Source: Sorex araneus
Lineage: Eukaryota; Chordata; Mammalia; Eulipotyphla; Soricidae
Assembly: GCF_027595985.1 (NCBI RefSeq)
Contig: NC_073303.1
Span: forward strand, 97,208,591-97,272,590
DNA: 64,000 nt
Reading direction: 5' to 3'
Shown piece after piece: positions 55,675 to 64,000 of the stretch. The notes below the pieces were generated by a model. That model had not been told where the DNA came from. It ran no database searches and saw only the letters and a list, made by a program, of their open reading frames with translations. The number at the start of each line of letters is the position of its first letter. The first letter of the stretch is position 1. The position numbers and the translations under genes are program-made.

Positions 55675-55854
55675 TTTTTTTTTTTGCTTTTTGCTTTTTG
55701 GGTCACACCTGGCGATGCACAGGGGTTACTCCTGGCTCTGCACTCAGGAATCACCCCTGGCGGTGCTCAGAGGACCGTATGGGATACTGGTAATTGAACC
55801 CCTGTGGGCCTCATGCAAGGCAAACACCCTACCCGTTGTGCTATTGCTCCAGCC
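55675..55854 (-). mobile_element. Short-type SINE, intact
   Basis: An antisense copy with a duplicated tail motif (tttttgctttttgcttttt). It is inserted at the end of the L1-type segment. Confidence 0.93.
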
Positions 55855-55964
55855 CCTCCCCCCACTTTTGACAAGCTTCCAACTGCAGACCAGTTCTCCT
55901 GGCCCTCATTTCTACTGTCCGGTGGGTAATAGTCTCAAAGATTAAGAATCTGACCTCACTTCTC

Positions 55965-56120
55965 TTTTTTTTTTGGGGGGGGGGTAGGTTTTGGGCCACA
56001 CCCAATTCTGCCGGGGCCTGCTCTTTGCTGTGTGCTCAGGGGTCATTCCAGGTGGTGTAGTGCCAGGAATTGAAGCCCTGGCTTTGACTTATGGGCCCCT
56101 CTCCGGGCCTGCCATCTCTC
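55965..56120 (-). mobile_element. Degraded short SINE
   Basis: Antisense: gggccacacccaattctgcc, gctgtgtgctcaggggtcat and gccaggaattgaagccctgg. Confidence 0.65.
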
Positions 56121-56559
56121 TCTTTAAATTTGAATTGGAGTTTCCCAAGGAAAGACTATTAGAGAGGAAGTGTAGTGCTGAGTTTAATTCCTTGTCTCCT
56201 TCCCTCCTGTGGCCCTTGATGGCAAGGTCGCTCGAAGAACAAACGATTGTCAGCCTGGGTTCCATTCTTTTTGTTTTTTTTCCCCCTTTACCTCATGAAG
56301 TCTGTTTTTTTCTGTGCCTCGGCTGCTCGTTTCAGATCATCTTCACGTTCTCATGGCCTCCTTCCTGCTTTCGGCTGCGACACAACTTCCCCAGGTTTTG
56401 AGTGCATAGACTTCCTGTTGCTTCAGTCGAGCTTTATGAATCAAGTTTCTGATGGTCTTATAAGGGAAAATGGGCCTCACCAGGTTGGGAAGAAAGCTCA
56501 TGAGGACTGTAGTGGGGGATGAAAAGGCGTCGTTCCATTTTCCCTGCTCTTCTCTGCAT

Positions 56560-56735
56560 GTGCGGGTGGCCTGCTTGTAGGTTTGGGGCCAGGCTATTGG
56601 GGTTCATCTCCTGGTTCTGGGACTCATTAACCCTGCGACCTGGAGCACAGTATTTCTTTTTACTCTGGGCCACCTTCTTCTTTCACAGGGATAATAATTG
56701 CCACAGTGGGTTACAGTGACCCACTGGGCTTGCAC
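56560..56735 (+). repeat. MIR element
   Basis: The order ctcctggttctgggactcat, taaccctgcgacctggagca, ttctttcacagggataataa follows MIR. Confidence 0.5.
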
Positions 56736-57299
56736 TTACACTGGAAGTGCTGGGCAGTTGTTCATTTTCTCCCAATCCTGGGTCTCTCTCTGTCCCCACC
56801 TCAGGTCTCTAGGAGAACTGTTCCCAGTGGGAATGGAACCTGTGCTTGACCTTTTCTCCCTAGATCCAAGTTGGAACTTCCAGGCTACCCCAAATCTGAG
56901 CGTGCTGTCCTTGGGCCCGGCCTGAGAGCTGTTGGCTGGGCCTTCAGCACTTCCACGGAACGGAAGGATCGCCATGCCAGAACTGTCAGTAAGAGTATTT
57001 GGGGGAGTCAACTGAGTTTACATTCTGTCCCATTGACTTCCCCCGCCCCCCTTTCCTTTCCAAAGACTTAACTCACTGCCATCTGCTCCAAGGGAAGGAG
57101 ATATGTTCATAAATATATAAAGAATCAGAGTCAATGAGAGATAGGCTGGCAGAGCTATTGCTGAGAGTGGATTTTATAAATATTTGAGAAAATCTGGAGC
57201 CAATAGAGGACTTGGAGCATTTATTAAAGAACTGAAGATGTGCTTTGGGGATGGTCCCTTCTCACTCCAGTTGGAATGAGCGACAGGAGCAGCAGAGGA

Positions 57300-57470
57300 G
57301 GGGCTGGAGACATAGTATGGGGCTTGACAGTGCTTGCCTTGCATGGGGTGGATCCAGATTCAATCCCCGGCATCCCTCATGGTCCTCCGAGAAACACCAG
57401 GAGAAGTTCCTGAGTGCAGAGCCAGGAGTAACCCCTGAGCATTGCTGGATGTGTCCCCCACCCAAAAAAA
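57300..57470 (+). mobile_element. Short-type SINE
   Basis: A moderately diverged full copy (ggggctggagacatagtatg ... cattgctggatgtgtccccc) with an A11 tail. Confidence 0.9.
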
Positions 57471-57704
57471 AAAATCAGTAGAAGAGGGAGGAGCATTTCC
57501 TGAGCAGTGTGCAGCCGGGCCCACAGGGGCAGGTGGGCAGTGGGTGTGGGCCTCAGCTTCTGGATGTTGGCAGCTGTGCACTTGTTCCTTCAGGGGACCT
57601 GATGGGTGGGCAGGGCGGGGAGAGCTTAGTGCACAGAGCCAGGGCTGAGAGGCCCCAAAGTTACTGAATCTGCCTGGTCTTGGAGAAGGCCAGTGGGTCT
57701 CCTG

Positions 57705-58495
57705 CAGGCCAGAGCGGTAGTACAGCGGTTAAGGAGCTCGCCTTGTGTGAGGTTAAGATCCCCCTTGCCTCCTCTAGTCCCCTGCGCCTACCAGGAGTGA
57801 TCCCTGAGCCTACCAGGTGTGACCCCTGAGCCTACCAGGAGTGATCCCTGAGCCTACCAGGAGTGATCCCTGAGCCTATCAGGAGTGACCCCTGAGCCTA
57901 CCAGGAGTGATCCCTGAGCCTATCAGGAGTGATCCCTGAGCCTACCAGGAGTGATCCCTGAGCCTACCAGGAGTGATCCCTGAGCCTACTAGGAGTGACC
58001 CCTGAGCCTACCAGGAGTGATCCCTGAGCCTACCAGGAGTGATCCCTGAGCCTATCAGGAGTGATCCCTGAGCCTACCAGGTGTGACCCCTGAGCCTACC
58101 AGGAGTGATCCCTGAGCCTACCAGGAGTGATCCCTGAGCCTACTAGGAGTGATCCCTGAGCCTACCAGGAGTGATCCCTGAGCCTATCAGGAGTGATCCC
58201 TGAGCCTACCAGGAGTGATCCCTGAGCCGACTAGGAGTGATCCCTGAAGCTACCAGGAGTGATCCCTGAAGCTACCAGGAGTGATCCCTGAGCCTACCAG
58301 GAGTGATCCCTGAGCCGACTAGGAGTGACCCCTGAGCCTACCAGGAGTGATCCCTGAGCCGACTAGGAGTGATCACTGAGCCTACCAGGAGTGATCCCTG
58401 AGCCGACTAGGAGTGACCCCTGAGCCTACCAGGAGTGATCCCTAAGCACAGAGCTAGAAGTAAGCCTTGAGCACAACCAGGTGTGGTTAAAAAAA
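57705..58495 (+). mobile_element. SINE expanded by an internal minisatellite
   Basis: The head (ggccagagcggtagtacagc, ggttaaggagctcgccttgt) lies at 57710-57785. The 3' end (aagcacagagctagaagtaa, gagcacaaccaggtgtggtt then A10) lies at 58447-58495. A normal copy would be about 170 bp; this one spans about 790 because of the 22-bp array between the two parts. Confidence 0.85.
57786..58445 (+). repeat. 22-bp minisatellite, 30 units in exact register
   Basis: The unit gcctaccaggagtgatccctga (shown from 57786, 22 bases) repeats every 22 bp without indels from 57786 to 58445. That is exactly 30 units. Variants are at single positions: ACC/ATC, CTACC/CGACT/CTACT, GATCC/GACCC, GAGTG/GTGTG and GAGCC/GAAGC. 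The unit matches the SINE segment 'gag-cac-cgccaggagtgatccctga'. Confidence 0.96.
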
Positions 58496-58540
58496 AAAGA
58501 AGAAGAAAGAAAGAAAGAAAAGGAGGAGGAGGAGGAGGAA
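58488..58540. repeat. A/GAA/GGA purine run
   Basis: The SINE A tail grades into (GAAA)n and then (GGA)n, a microsatellite grown from the tail. Confidence 0.9.
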
Positions 58541-59034
58541 GTTTCCTGCGGTGCTCTCCTTTGGTTGAGTGTGGGCTGTGTTGGAGTGATTCTTGCTGGG
58601 ACCCCCGTGGTGGTCAGATGGTAGGATGGGGGCTGGTGGGACAGGGGACCCTCAGAGCCGGACATGTCTTGGAGCAGTGTGTGCCTCTTAAGCCCTCTGG
58701 GATTCCCCTGCAGATGCTGCCCGTGGTCTGGGGTGGGTGCAGATCCTCTCATCCTCCTTTGGGGCACGCTTGTGGGTGGAGCATGCTCTGAGTAGGGCGC
58801 CCTGGGGGGTCACCGTCCACCCCTCTCGTTCACCCAGAACCCAGACTGACACTGGGGATACGGATCTGAATTTGATACTGAAGGCTCCGGAGGCAGCTGA
58901 GAACTTGGTGAATGGGAGAAACGGAAATGCCCAAAACACATTTGGCAAACTGGTATTGTTCTAGAACAAGCTACAGGGAAAACATAGCTGGGGAGCAGGG
59001 GAAGTAGAGATAGAGGAGATAAACCCCCCATATT

Positions 59035-59200
59035 GGGGCAGGAGAGATAGTATAGTGGAGGGGGCATTTGCTTTGCACATGACAGACCAGGGTTCCATCC
59101 CAGCACCCTATGGTCCCCCGAGTATACCGAGTATCCCTGAGTGCAGAGCCAGCAGTAAGCCTGGTGTGGCCCCAAACAAAATCAAAAGGGGGAAAAAAAA
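59035..59200 (+). mobile_element. Diverged short SINE
   Basis: Traces: ggggcaggagagatagtata, ccagggttccatcccagcac and gtgcagagccagcagtaagc. Confidence 0.75.
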
Positions 59201-59446
59201 ACCTTCAAACCCTTCATCTGCCAGTTGGTGCTTCATGGGCCCTGGAGAGTCTGGAGGCCTGAGGGGGTGGGTGGGGTGGCGGCAGGAAGGGAAGAAAGGG
59301 AAGCAGAGTGGTGAGGACAGGCCTTCGCACGTGACTGTGGTCTGGAAGGACGAGCAGGAAGCTGGGGCTTGGTTTCAGGCCTTGGCAGCCTGATCGTCAC
59401 ACTGAGCAGACGAGGGAACTGGGGACACAGAGTGGGAAGCCTCTTT

Positions 59447-59590
59447 TTTTTTTTTTTTTCTTTTTTGGGTCACACCGGTCGATGCCTAGGAGTTACTCCT
59501 GGCGGTGCTCGGGGAAGCCTATGGCATGCTGGTAATCGAACCCGGCTCAGCCGCGTGCAAGGCAAACGCCCTCCCCGCTGCTCCAGCCCC
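59447..59590 (-). mobile_element. Short-type SINE with internal deletion
   Basis: An antisense copy lacking the 'ctggctctgcactcaggaat' segment and part of the head. A perfect 18-bp duplication agagtgggaagcctcttt (59429-59446 and 59591-59608) shows that it inserted in this form or lost the segment later. Confidence 0.95.
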
Positions 59591-60079
59591 AGAGTGGGAA
59601 GCCTCTTTCTCAGGAGGCCCAGTCGGAACTAGAATCGCATAGCTTCTGGCCTTTTGGCTCGGCCTTTCCCGTGGCTGTGGGGCCTCCAGCTGTGCCCGTG
59701 GCAGCAGCTGGAGTTGGGGGGGCGGGGTGTCAGACAGCCTTTCCCAGCTGAGAAGATGCCTCAGGTTTCCCTTTGATAGAGGCGAAGGCACTTTCCCTTC
59801 TATCCAGGGTCAAAAGAAGGCTCAATACAGGGGGGGAAAGTGGCCGCCTGGGAATGCCAGGTCCTGTCACCAACCGATGTCTGCCTCTCCCCTGCCCTGC
59901 AGCATGAAAAGGGGCGTGGACAGGGGGTGCAGTTAATGCAGCAGCGCTCAGGGAGGGAAGAGATTTGGGCAGGAGGAAGGGATGCTCATCCCTTCGTGCC
60001 TGTGCTTACTAGCCAGGATTCACTGTGAGCTCCTGGGAGGTTACGACCAGGGCTACATTGTATCCCCCTGCTGAGCCAG

Positions 60080-60225
60080 CGCTCAGAGGAGGGCCCGAGA
60101 GACAGTAGTGGAGGGGGGGAAGGCAGTTGCCTTGTGTGAGGCTGTAGGGTCGGTCCTAAACCTGGTTTGAACCCTGGTACTACCTCCAGTCCCCTGAGCA
60201 CCAGCAGGGCACGCCTAAGCCCCTA
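60080..60225 (+). mobile_element. Degraded short SINE
   Basis: Traces: gggcccgagagacagtagtg, ggcagttgccttgtgtgagg and agtcccctgagcaccagcag. Confidence 0.55.
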
Positions 60226-60702
60226 ATTGTGACGAAGTCCTTTGAATATGATACTGTCGGCCCCCGCATCACAGCACCCGCTTTGTCGCTTGTTGTTGTG
60301 GTTCTTCAATCAGGAAAAGTCCTGAAGGAGCCAGCTTTCAGGACTGCTGGGGTCTCAGAGGCGCAAGGTTTCACCCTGTTCACACAGCCTCGGGGGCTGG
60401 GACAGAGGAAGCCAGCTCAGAGTCGGAGAGGGAGGGAGACCTGTCTGCTTCTGAAACTGGCCCTGCTTTGCTCAAAACCAGAGTTGAGGTGGAATATAGA
60501 AGACACGGTGGAAGTGAAACTCGGCAATAACATCCTCAAATGTCTGCTTCTCCTTCCCGCTCGCCCCCAATCCTGGGTTGCTGTGCACTTGCCCTCCGGA
60601 GGTGCCCGAGAGAGCAGCTGGGGCGTGCAGAGATCAAAGCCGGGGGGAGGGGGAACGGAAGCAGAGCGATACTGCCCAGTCATTTCTGAGCAAGCCTTTT
60701 TT

Positions 60703-60960
60703 TTTAATTAAAAAAAATTTTTTTAATGAATCACCGTGAGGTACAGTTATAGACTTACCAATTTTTGTGCTTATGTCTCAGTCATACAATGATCGAGTAC
60801 CCATCCCTCCATTGGTGCCCATTCTCCACCACCAATGTTCCCCGTATCCCTCCCCCTCCCCCCCACCTCTGTGGAAGGCACATAGGCACATCCCCTTTTA
60901 CTCTCTCCTTTTGGGTGTTATGGTTCATGATACAGGTATTAAGTGGCCATCATTGAATAC
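60703..60960 (-). mobile_element. L1 3' end, antisense
   Basis: Starts ttaattaaaaaaaatttttt, aatgaatcaccgtgaggtac, then gatcgagtacccatccctcc, tctccaccaccaatgttccc and a C-rich tract. This is the reverse of the ending at 33676-33933. A young SINE is inserted directly after it. Confidence 0.65.
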
Positions 60961-61136
60961 TTTTTTTTTCCTTTTTGGTCACACCAGGTGATGCTCAGGG
61001 GTTTACTCCTGGCTTAACACTCAGGAATCACTCCTGGCAGTGCTCAGGGGACCATGTGGGATGCTGGGAATTGAACCTGGGTTGGCCACGTGCCAGGCAA
61101 ACGCCCTACCTGCTGTACTACCTGCTGCACTAGCCT
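60961..61136 (-). mobile_element. Short-type SINE
   Basis: An antisense copy with a small head duplication (ctacctgctgtactacctgc). Confidence 0.92.
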
Positions 61137-61806
61137 TTGGGGCGCTCAAGTGTTGGGTTTGTTGTGGTGGAGTAAGACCCGTCCTGCTGCATGAGAACGG
61201 TAAAGGAGTAGGTCTCCTCGCCCCCCCGCCCCGCCCCCACGCACGATTCTCCCTGTATGTGAGCCCGTGTGTGGGGTGAATACCGCAGATCCTACTGCCG
61301 CCTCCCTCCGGTTCTTAATGGCTGAGCTGACTCGGATGGGGCAGACTTTGAGTTTATTTCTCGGGCTAACCCCGAGCCCTCAGAACATAGAAGAGCTCTG
61401 TAGGTTGACAACTGGGGTAGTGGGGAGTCACGCAGGATCTGGAGGGGCTGGTGTCCTCCTCAGATGGACAGGGAGAAGGAGATGGACAGTGAGGGAGGGA
61501 GCACCACTTGCCTTGGCCTGGGTCGCTCAGAGGCTAGTCCTGGCCTGGTGCTGGGTGAGGCACATGCTTTCTAGAGCTTCTACCAGGCCTTCTCCATTTA
61601 CACTGTCCACGGGGCGCTTTGAACTCTCTCTCCCACCCCGGGGTGGCATTTCTGAGCCGGGCTTTTCAGGCTGGGACAACCTTCCTGATGACCAGACTCT
61701 TGTGCTTGGCCAGCTCTGCGTTTTATGATGTGGGTATTTTGTTTTTTTTTTTTTTGTGGGCGGTGTGATTTGCTTATCACAAGAATTCTCCCTTCTGGTT
61801 CTTTTT

Positions 61807-61978
61807 TGCTTTTTTTTTGGGGGGTCACACCCAGTGATGCTCAGGGGTTACTCCTGGCTTTGCACTCAGGAATTACTCCTGGCGGTGCTTGGGGGACCAT
61901 ATGGGATGCTGGGGATCGAATCGGGGTCGGCCGCATGCAAGGCAAACGCCCTAACCGCTGTGCTATCGCTCCGGCCCC
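61807..61978 (-). mobile_element. Short-type SINE, intact
   Basis: A near-consensus antisense copy. A perfect 16-bp duplication cccttctggttctttt flanks it at 61790-61805 and 61979-61994. Confidence 0.95.
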
Positions 61979-61994
61979 CCCTTCTGGTTCTTTT

Positions 61995-62165
61995 GTTTGT
62001 TTGTTTGTTTTTGGCTACACCCAGCGGTGCTCAGGGCTGACTCCTGGCTCTGTGCTCAGGGGTCACTCCTGGCAGGCTCAGAGAACCATCTGGGGTGCCA
62101 GGGATCAAATCCAGGTGGACCACATGCAAGGCAAGCACCCTACCCGCTGCGCTCTCGCTGCAGCC
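61995..62165 (-). mobile_element. Short-type SINE, diverged
   Basis: An older antisense copy with a (GTTT)n tail (ggctacacccagcggtgctc ... ctctcgctgcagccc). The younger SINE before it landed in its tail. Confidence 0.9.
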
Positions 62166-62756
62166 CAAGCTCTCTCCCTTCCTGAGTATCTACTTTGCAT
62201 GTTTCGTTTCTGGCTTTCCCCTCCCAGAGCCAGCCTTTCCCTTCCACAGATAAAGGGAACTCAGAAAATGGTGGGGTCACCAAGCAGCAGAACCAGAATC
62301 GAGACCTCTTGTGCTGAATACAATGCACCGCCTCTCGCTTTTACTACCTCTTTTCTGGGAACCCTGAACAGGACTTGAGAACTACCCGCCCTGTCTCTCC
62401 AGCCCCACCGGGGTGCAGCTGCGGCCTTGACTCGCTGCTGTTCAGAGTCTCGCTGGTCTTCCTAGGCAACCTTTGTGATGAGCATCCTGGCACCAAGCCC
62501 TTCTGGAACTACTGACTGTGACTTGTCAGTGGGGTAGGAGTCAGAGGGCGGGGGGCTTACAGGTAAGAGGTTGTTCTTATCTGTGTTGTTCTGGGGCTAA
62601 TTTGAGTGGTGAGGTTTTGGGTCAAAAGAGTGAAACGGACTCATGTCGTCAAGACATCTCCTGTCAGTATAAATGGTGCATTAGGTGTGGGATTTATAGT
62701 CCCCTGTGTCCTCCATGGTACCTTGCTTGAGTGTACCCTATAAGAGAAAGATAAGG

Positions 62757-62920
62757 GGCTGGAGTACAGCGGGTAGAGCATTTGCCTTGCATGCAGCCAA
62801 CCCAGGTTGGAGCTCCAGCTTCCCATATGGTACCTGAGCACTGCCAGGAGTAATTTCTGAGTGTAGAGCCAGGAGTAACTCCTGAGCATTGCATGCTACA
62901 GGGTATGACCCAAGAAATCA
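62757..62920 (+). mobile_element. Short-type SINE with a 6-base A-box deletion
   Basis: The head reads ggggctggagtacagcgggt, missing cgatagc. The end reads gagcattgcatgctacaggg. It is followed at once by a GA microsatellite. Confidence 0.88.
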
Positions 62921-62933
62921 AAGGGAGCAAGGG

Positions 62934-62936
<3 letters not shown>

Positions 62937-62994
<58 letters not shown>

Positions 62995-63084
62995 GAGAGA
63001 GAGAGAGAAAGGGAGAGAGAGATGGGGGAGAGAGAGAGAGAGAGAGAAAGGGAGAGAGAGAGAAAGGGAGAGAGAGAGATGGGG

Positions 63085-63112
<28 letters not shown>
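62937..63112. repeat. (GA)n/(GGGA)n polypurine tract
   Basis: About 176 bases of GA with AAAGGG and ATGGGG interruptions that recur in a ~50-60-bp pattern. Confidence 0.95.
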
Positions 63113-63115
<3 letters not shown>

Positions 63116-63369
63116 ATGGACCTTGGGCTTATATAATGGGGGAAATTGGAAGGAAATCTCTGTGTTTGGACAATGGTCATCTTAGACTTGAAGGAAAAAA
63201 ACCTGCTACCTTTGCTTGGGTTAATGGACAAACATCCGCTTTCAGTCCATTTCGGATCTGGCCAGAGGAGCTGTGTTACCTCATTCTCAGTATTCTGTTT
63301 TATAACTTCGGTCTTCTTAAACTTTCTATTCAGGGGTAGGGGAGAGGGTCAAGATCCATACTTTTTGGT

Positions 63370-63590
63370 GAGATCTCCCCAACAGTGCTCAGGGGGCCTG
63401 GGGGCCACTCCCACAGATAACTTGGCCTGGCTATGTGGACTTTATGGAAGTTTGGAGCTCAGGTGAGTCATCCTCGGGGCTGCCAAGGCAACAGCCAGTT
63501 ATGCTGGGAGGGGACATGTGGTCCCTGGGATTGAACTCAGGGCCCGGTGCATGTGTGGCGAGTGCTGACCCTTTGGGCTATCTACAGTCC
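63370..63590 (-). mobile_element. Degraded SINE
   Basis: Antisense traces: caacagtgctcagggggcct, ccctgggattgaactcaggg and gctatctacagtcc. Confidence 0.45.
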
Positions 63591-63594
63591 ACTC

Positions 63595-63762
63595 TTTGCT
63601 TTGGAGCCAGTCCCAGGGGTGCTCAGGCTTATTCCTGGCCCAGTGCTCAGCCGTCATGTGTAGTGGTACTTGGGGTGGGAGGCAGAGGCAGGGTTGGCAA
63701 CCAACTGGGGTTGGCCATATGCCAGACGAGTGCCTTCACCCCTGCACCATCGCTCTAGTCCA
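63595..63762 (-). mobile_element. Degraded short SINE
   Basis: Antisense: ccaggggtgctcaggcttat, ctggggttggccatatgcca and caccatcgctctagtcc. Confidence 0.65.
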
Positions 63763-63800
63763 ATAATCCAAATTTTAATGAACATTCTCAAGTGATTTTT

Positions 63801-63969
63801 TTTATGCTTTTTGGGTCACACCCGGCAATGTACAGGGGTTACTCCTGGCTCATGCACTCAGGAATTACCCCTGGTGGTGCTCAGGGGTCCATATGGGATG
63901 CTGGGAATCAAACCTGGGTTGGCCATATGCAAGGCAAACGCTCTACCCGCTGTGCTATTGCTCCAGCCC
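63801..63969 (-). mobile_element. Short-type SINE, intact
   Basis: A near-consensus antisense copy. The flanks tctcaagtgatttt at 63786-63799 and 63970-63983 are a perfect 14-bp duplication. Confidence 0.95.
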
Positions 63970-64000
63970 TCTCAAGTGATTTTTGATGTAGTGTACCCAC

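Larger units (their letters stand above)
51876..64000 (+). other. CYRIB: Putative CYRIB intron 1 (partial)
   Basis: I searched for the conserved start of the CYRIB protein (MGNLLKVL) in all three plus frames and did not find it. Content is repeats, listed individually. Stretches where I see nothing are about 52840-53700, 56120-56550, 57080-57290, 60230-60700, 61140-61800, 62170-62750 and 63113-63360. Confidence 0.4.

Noticed and set aside
57786-58445. Regular 22-bp repeats resembling a CRISPR array
   Set aside because: The units are directly adjacent with no spacers, the host is a mammal, and the unit comes from the flanking SINE.
60229-60711. 160-codon plus-strand open frame
   Set aside because: No family resemblance, no splice context, and it ends in the A/T-rich start of an L1-type fragment.
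61267-61728. 153-codon plus-strand open frame
   Set aside because: No recognised domain, ordinary composition, and no promoter or splice support in the putative intron.
62889-63339. 148-codon Arg/Glu-rich open frame
   Set aside because: It is a translation of the (GA)n tract following a SINE.

Overview
This window looks like nuclear DNA from a placental mammal, most likely a shrew of the genus Sorex or a close relative. Two things point there. First, split exons with canonical AG/GT borders encode the C-terminus of a vertebrate protein. Second, the window is saturated with one tRNA-headed SINE, more than 70 copies on both strands. I recognise its consensus (A-box-like TAGCACAGCGGG, B-box-like GGTTCGATTCC, body ending GTGTGACCCAAAAAG plus an A-rich tail) as the soricid 'SOR' type. 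Older mammal-wide repeats (MIR, L1, an ancient LTR-like element) are also present. There is no prokaryotic gene, CRISPR array or operon here.

Layout. (1) 1-22176 (+) is the 3' part of ASAP1, an Arf GTPase-activating protein: five coding exons at 8853-8922, 10610-10668, 16660-17144, 19764-19886 and 22102-22176. They encode the C-terminal ~270 residues, namely a Ser-rich linker, the (D/E)LPPKP proline-rich array and the SH3 domain, ending in TAG. No earlier ASAP1 exon was recognised in 1-8852. (2) 22177 to about 24765 is the ASAP1 3' UTR, free of SINEs and ending with AATAAA at 24740. (3) About 24.8-51.2 kb is intergenic: SINEs, L1 fragments, a complete solo LTR (44192-44700), a compound CA minisatellite (28271-29215), and two blocks of a degenerate 10-bp tandem repeat lying in opposite orientations (45733-46301 and 47615-49330). 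(4) About 51.24-52.3 kb is a strong CpG island with a candidate non-coding first exon ending at a CAG/GTACGT donor (51875). In human, the gene just beyond the ASAP1 3' end, on the same strand, is CYRIB (FAM49B), so this is probably its promoter. (5) 52.3-64 kb would then be CYRIB intron 1; no coding exon was seen. It holds a 30-unit, 22-bp minisatellite (57786-58445) that grew inside a SINE.

The most unusual content is in the repeats: two SINE types that share a tRNA-like head but have different bodies and tails; a minisatellite born inside a SINE; the inverted pair of 10-bp satellite blocks; a ~680-bp L1-type insertion that seems to keep both ends but not the middle; and several nested insertions with perfect target-site duplications (TSDs). 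One retained-intron reading frame would replace the ASAP1 SH3 domain with a SINE-encoded tail. All family names rest on recognition by eye; no database search was run.
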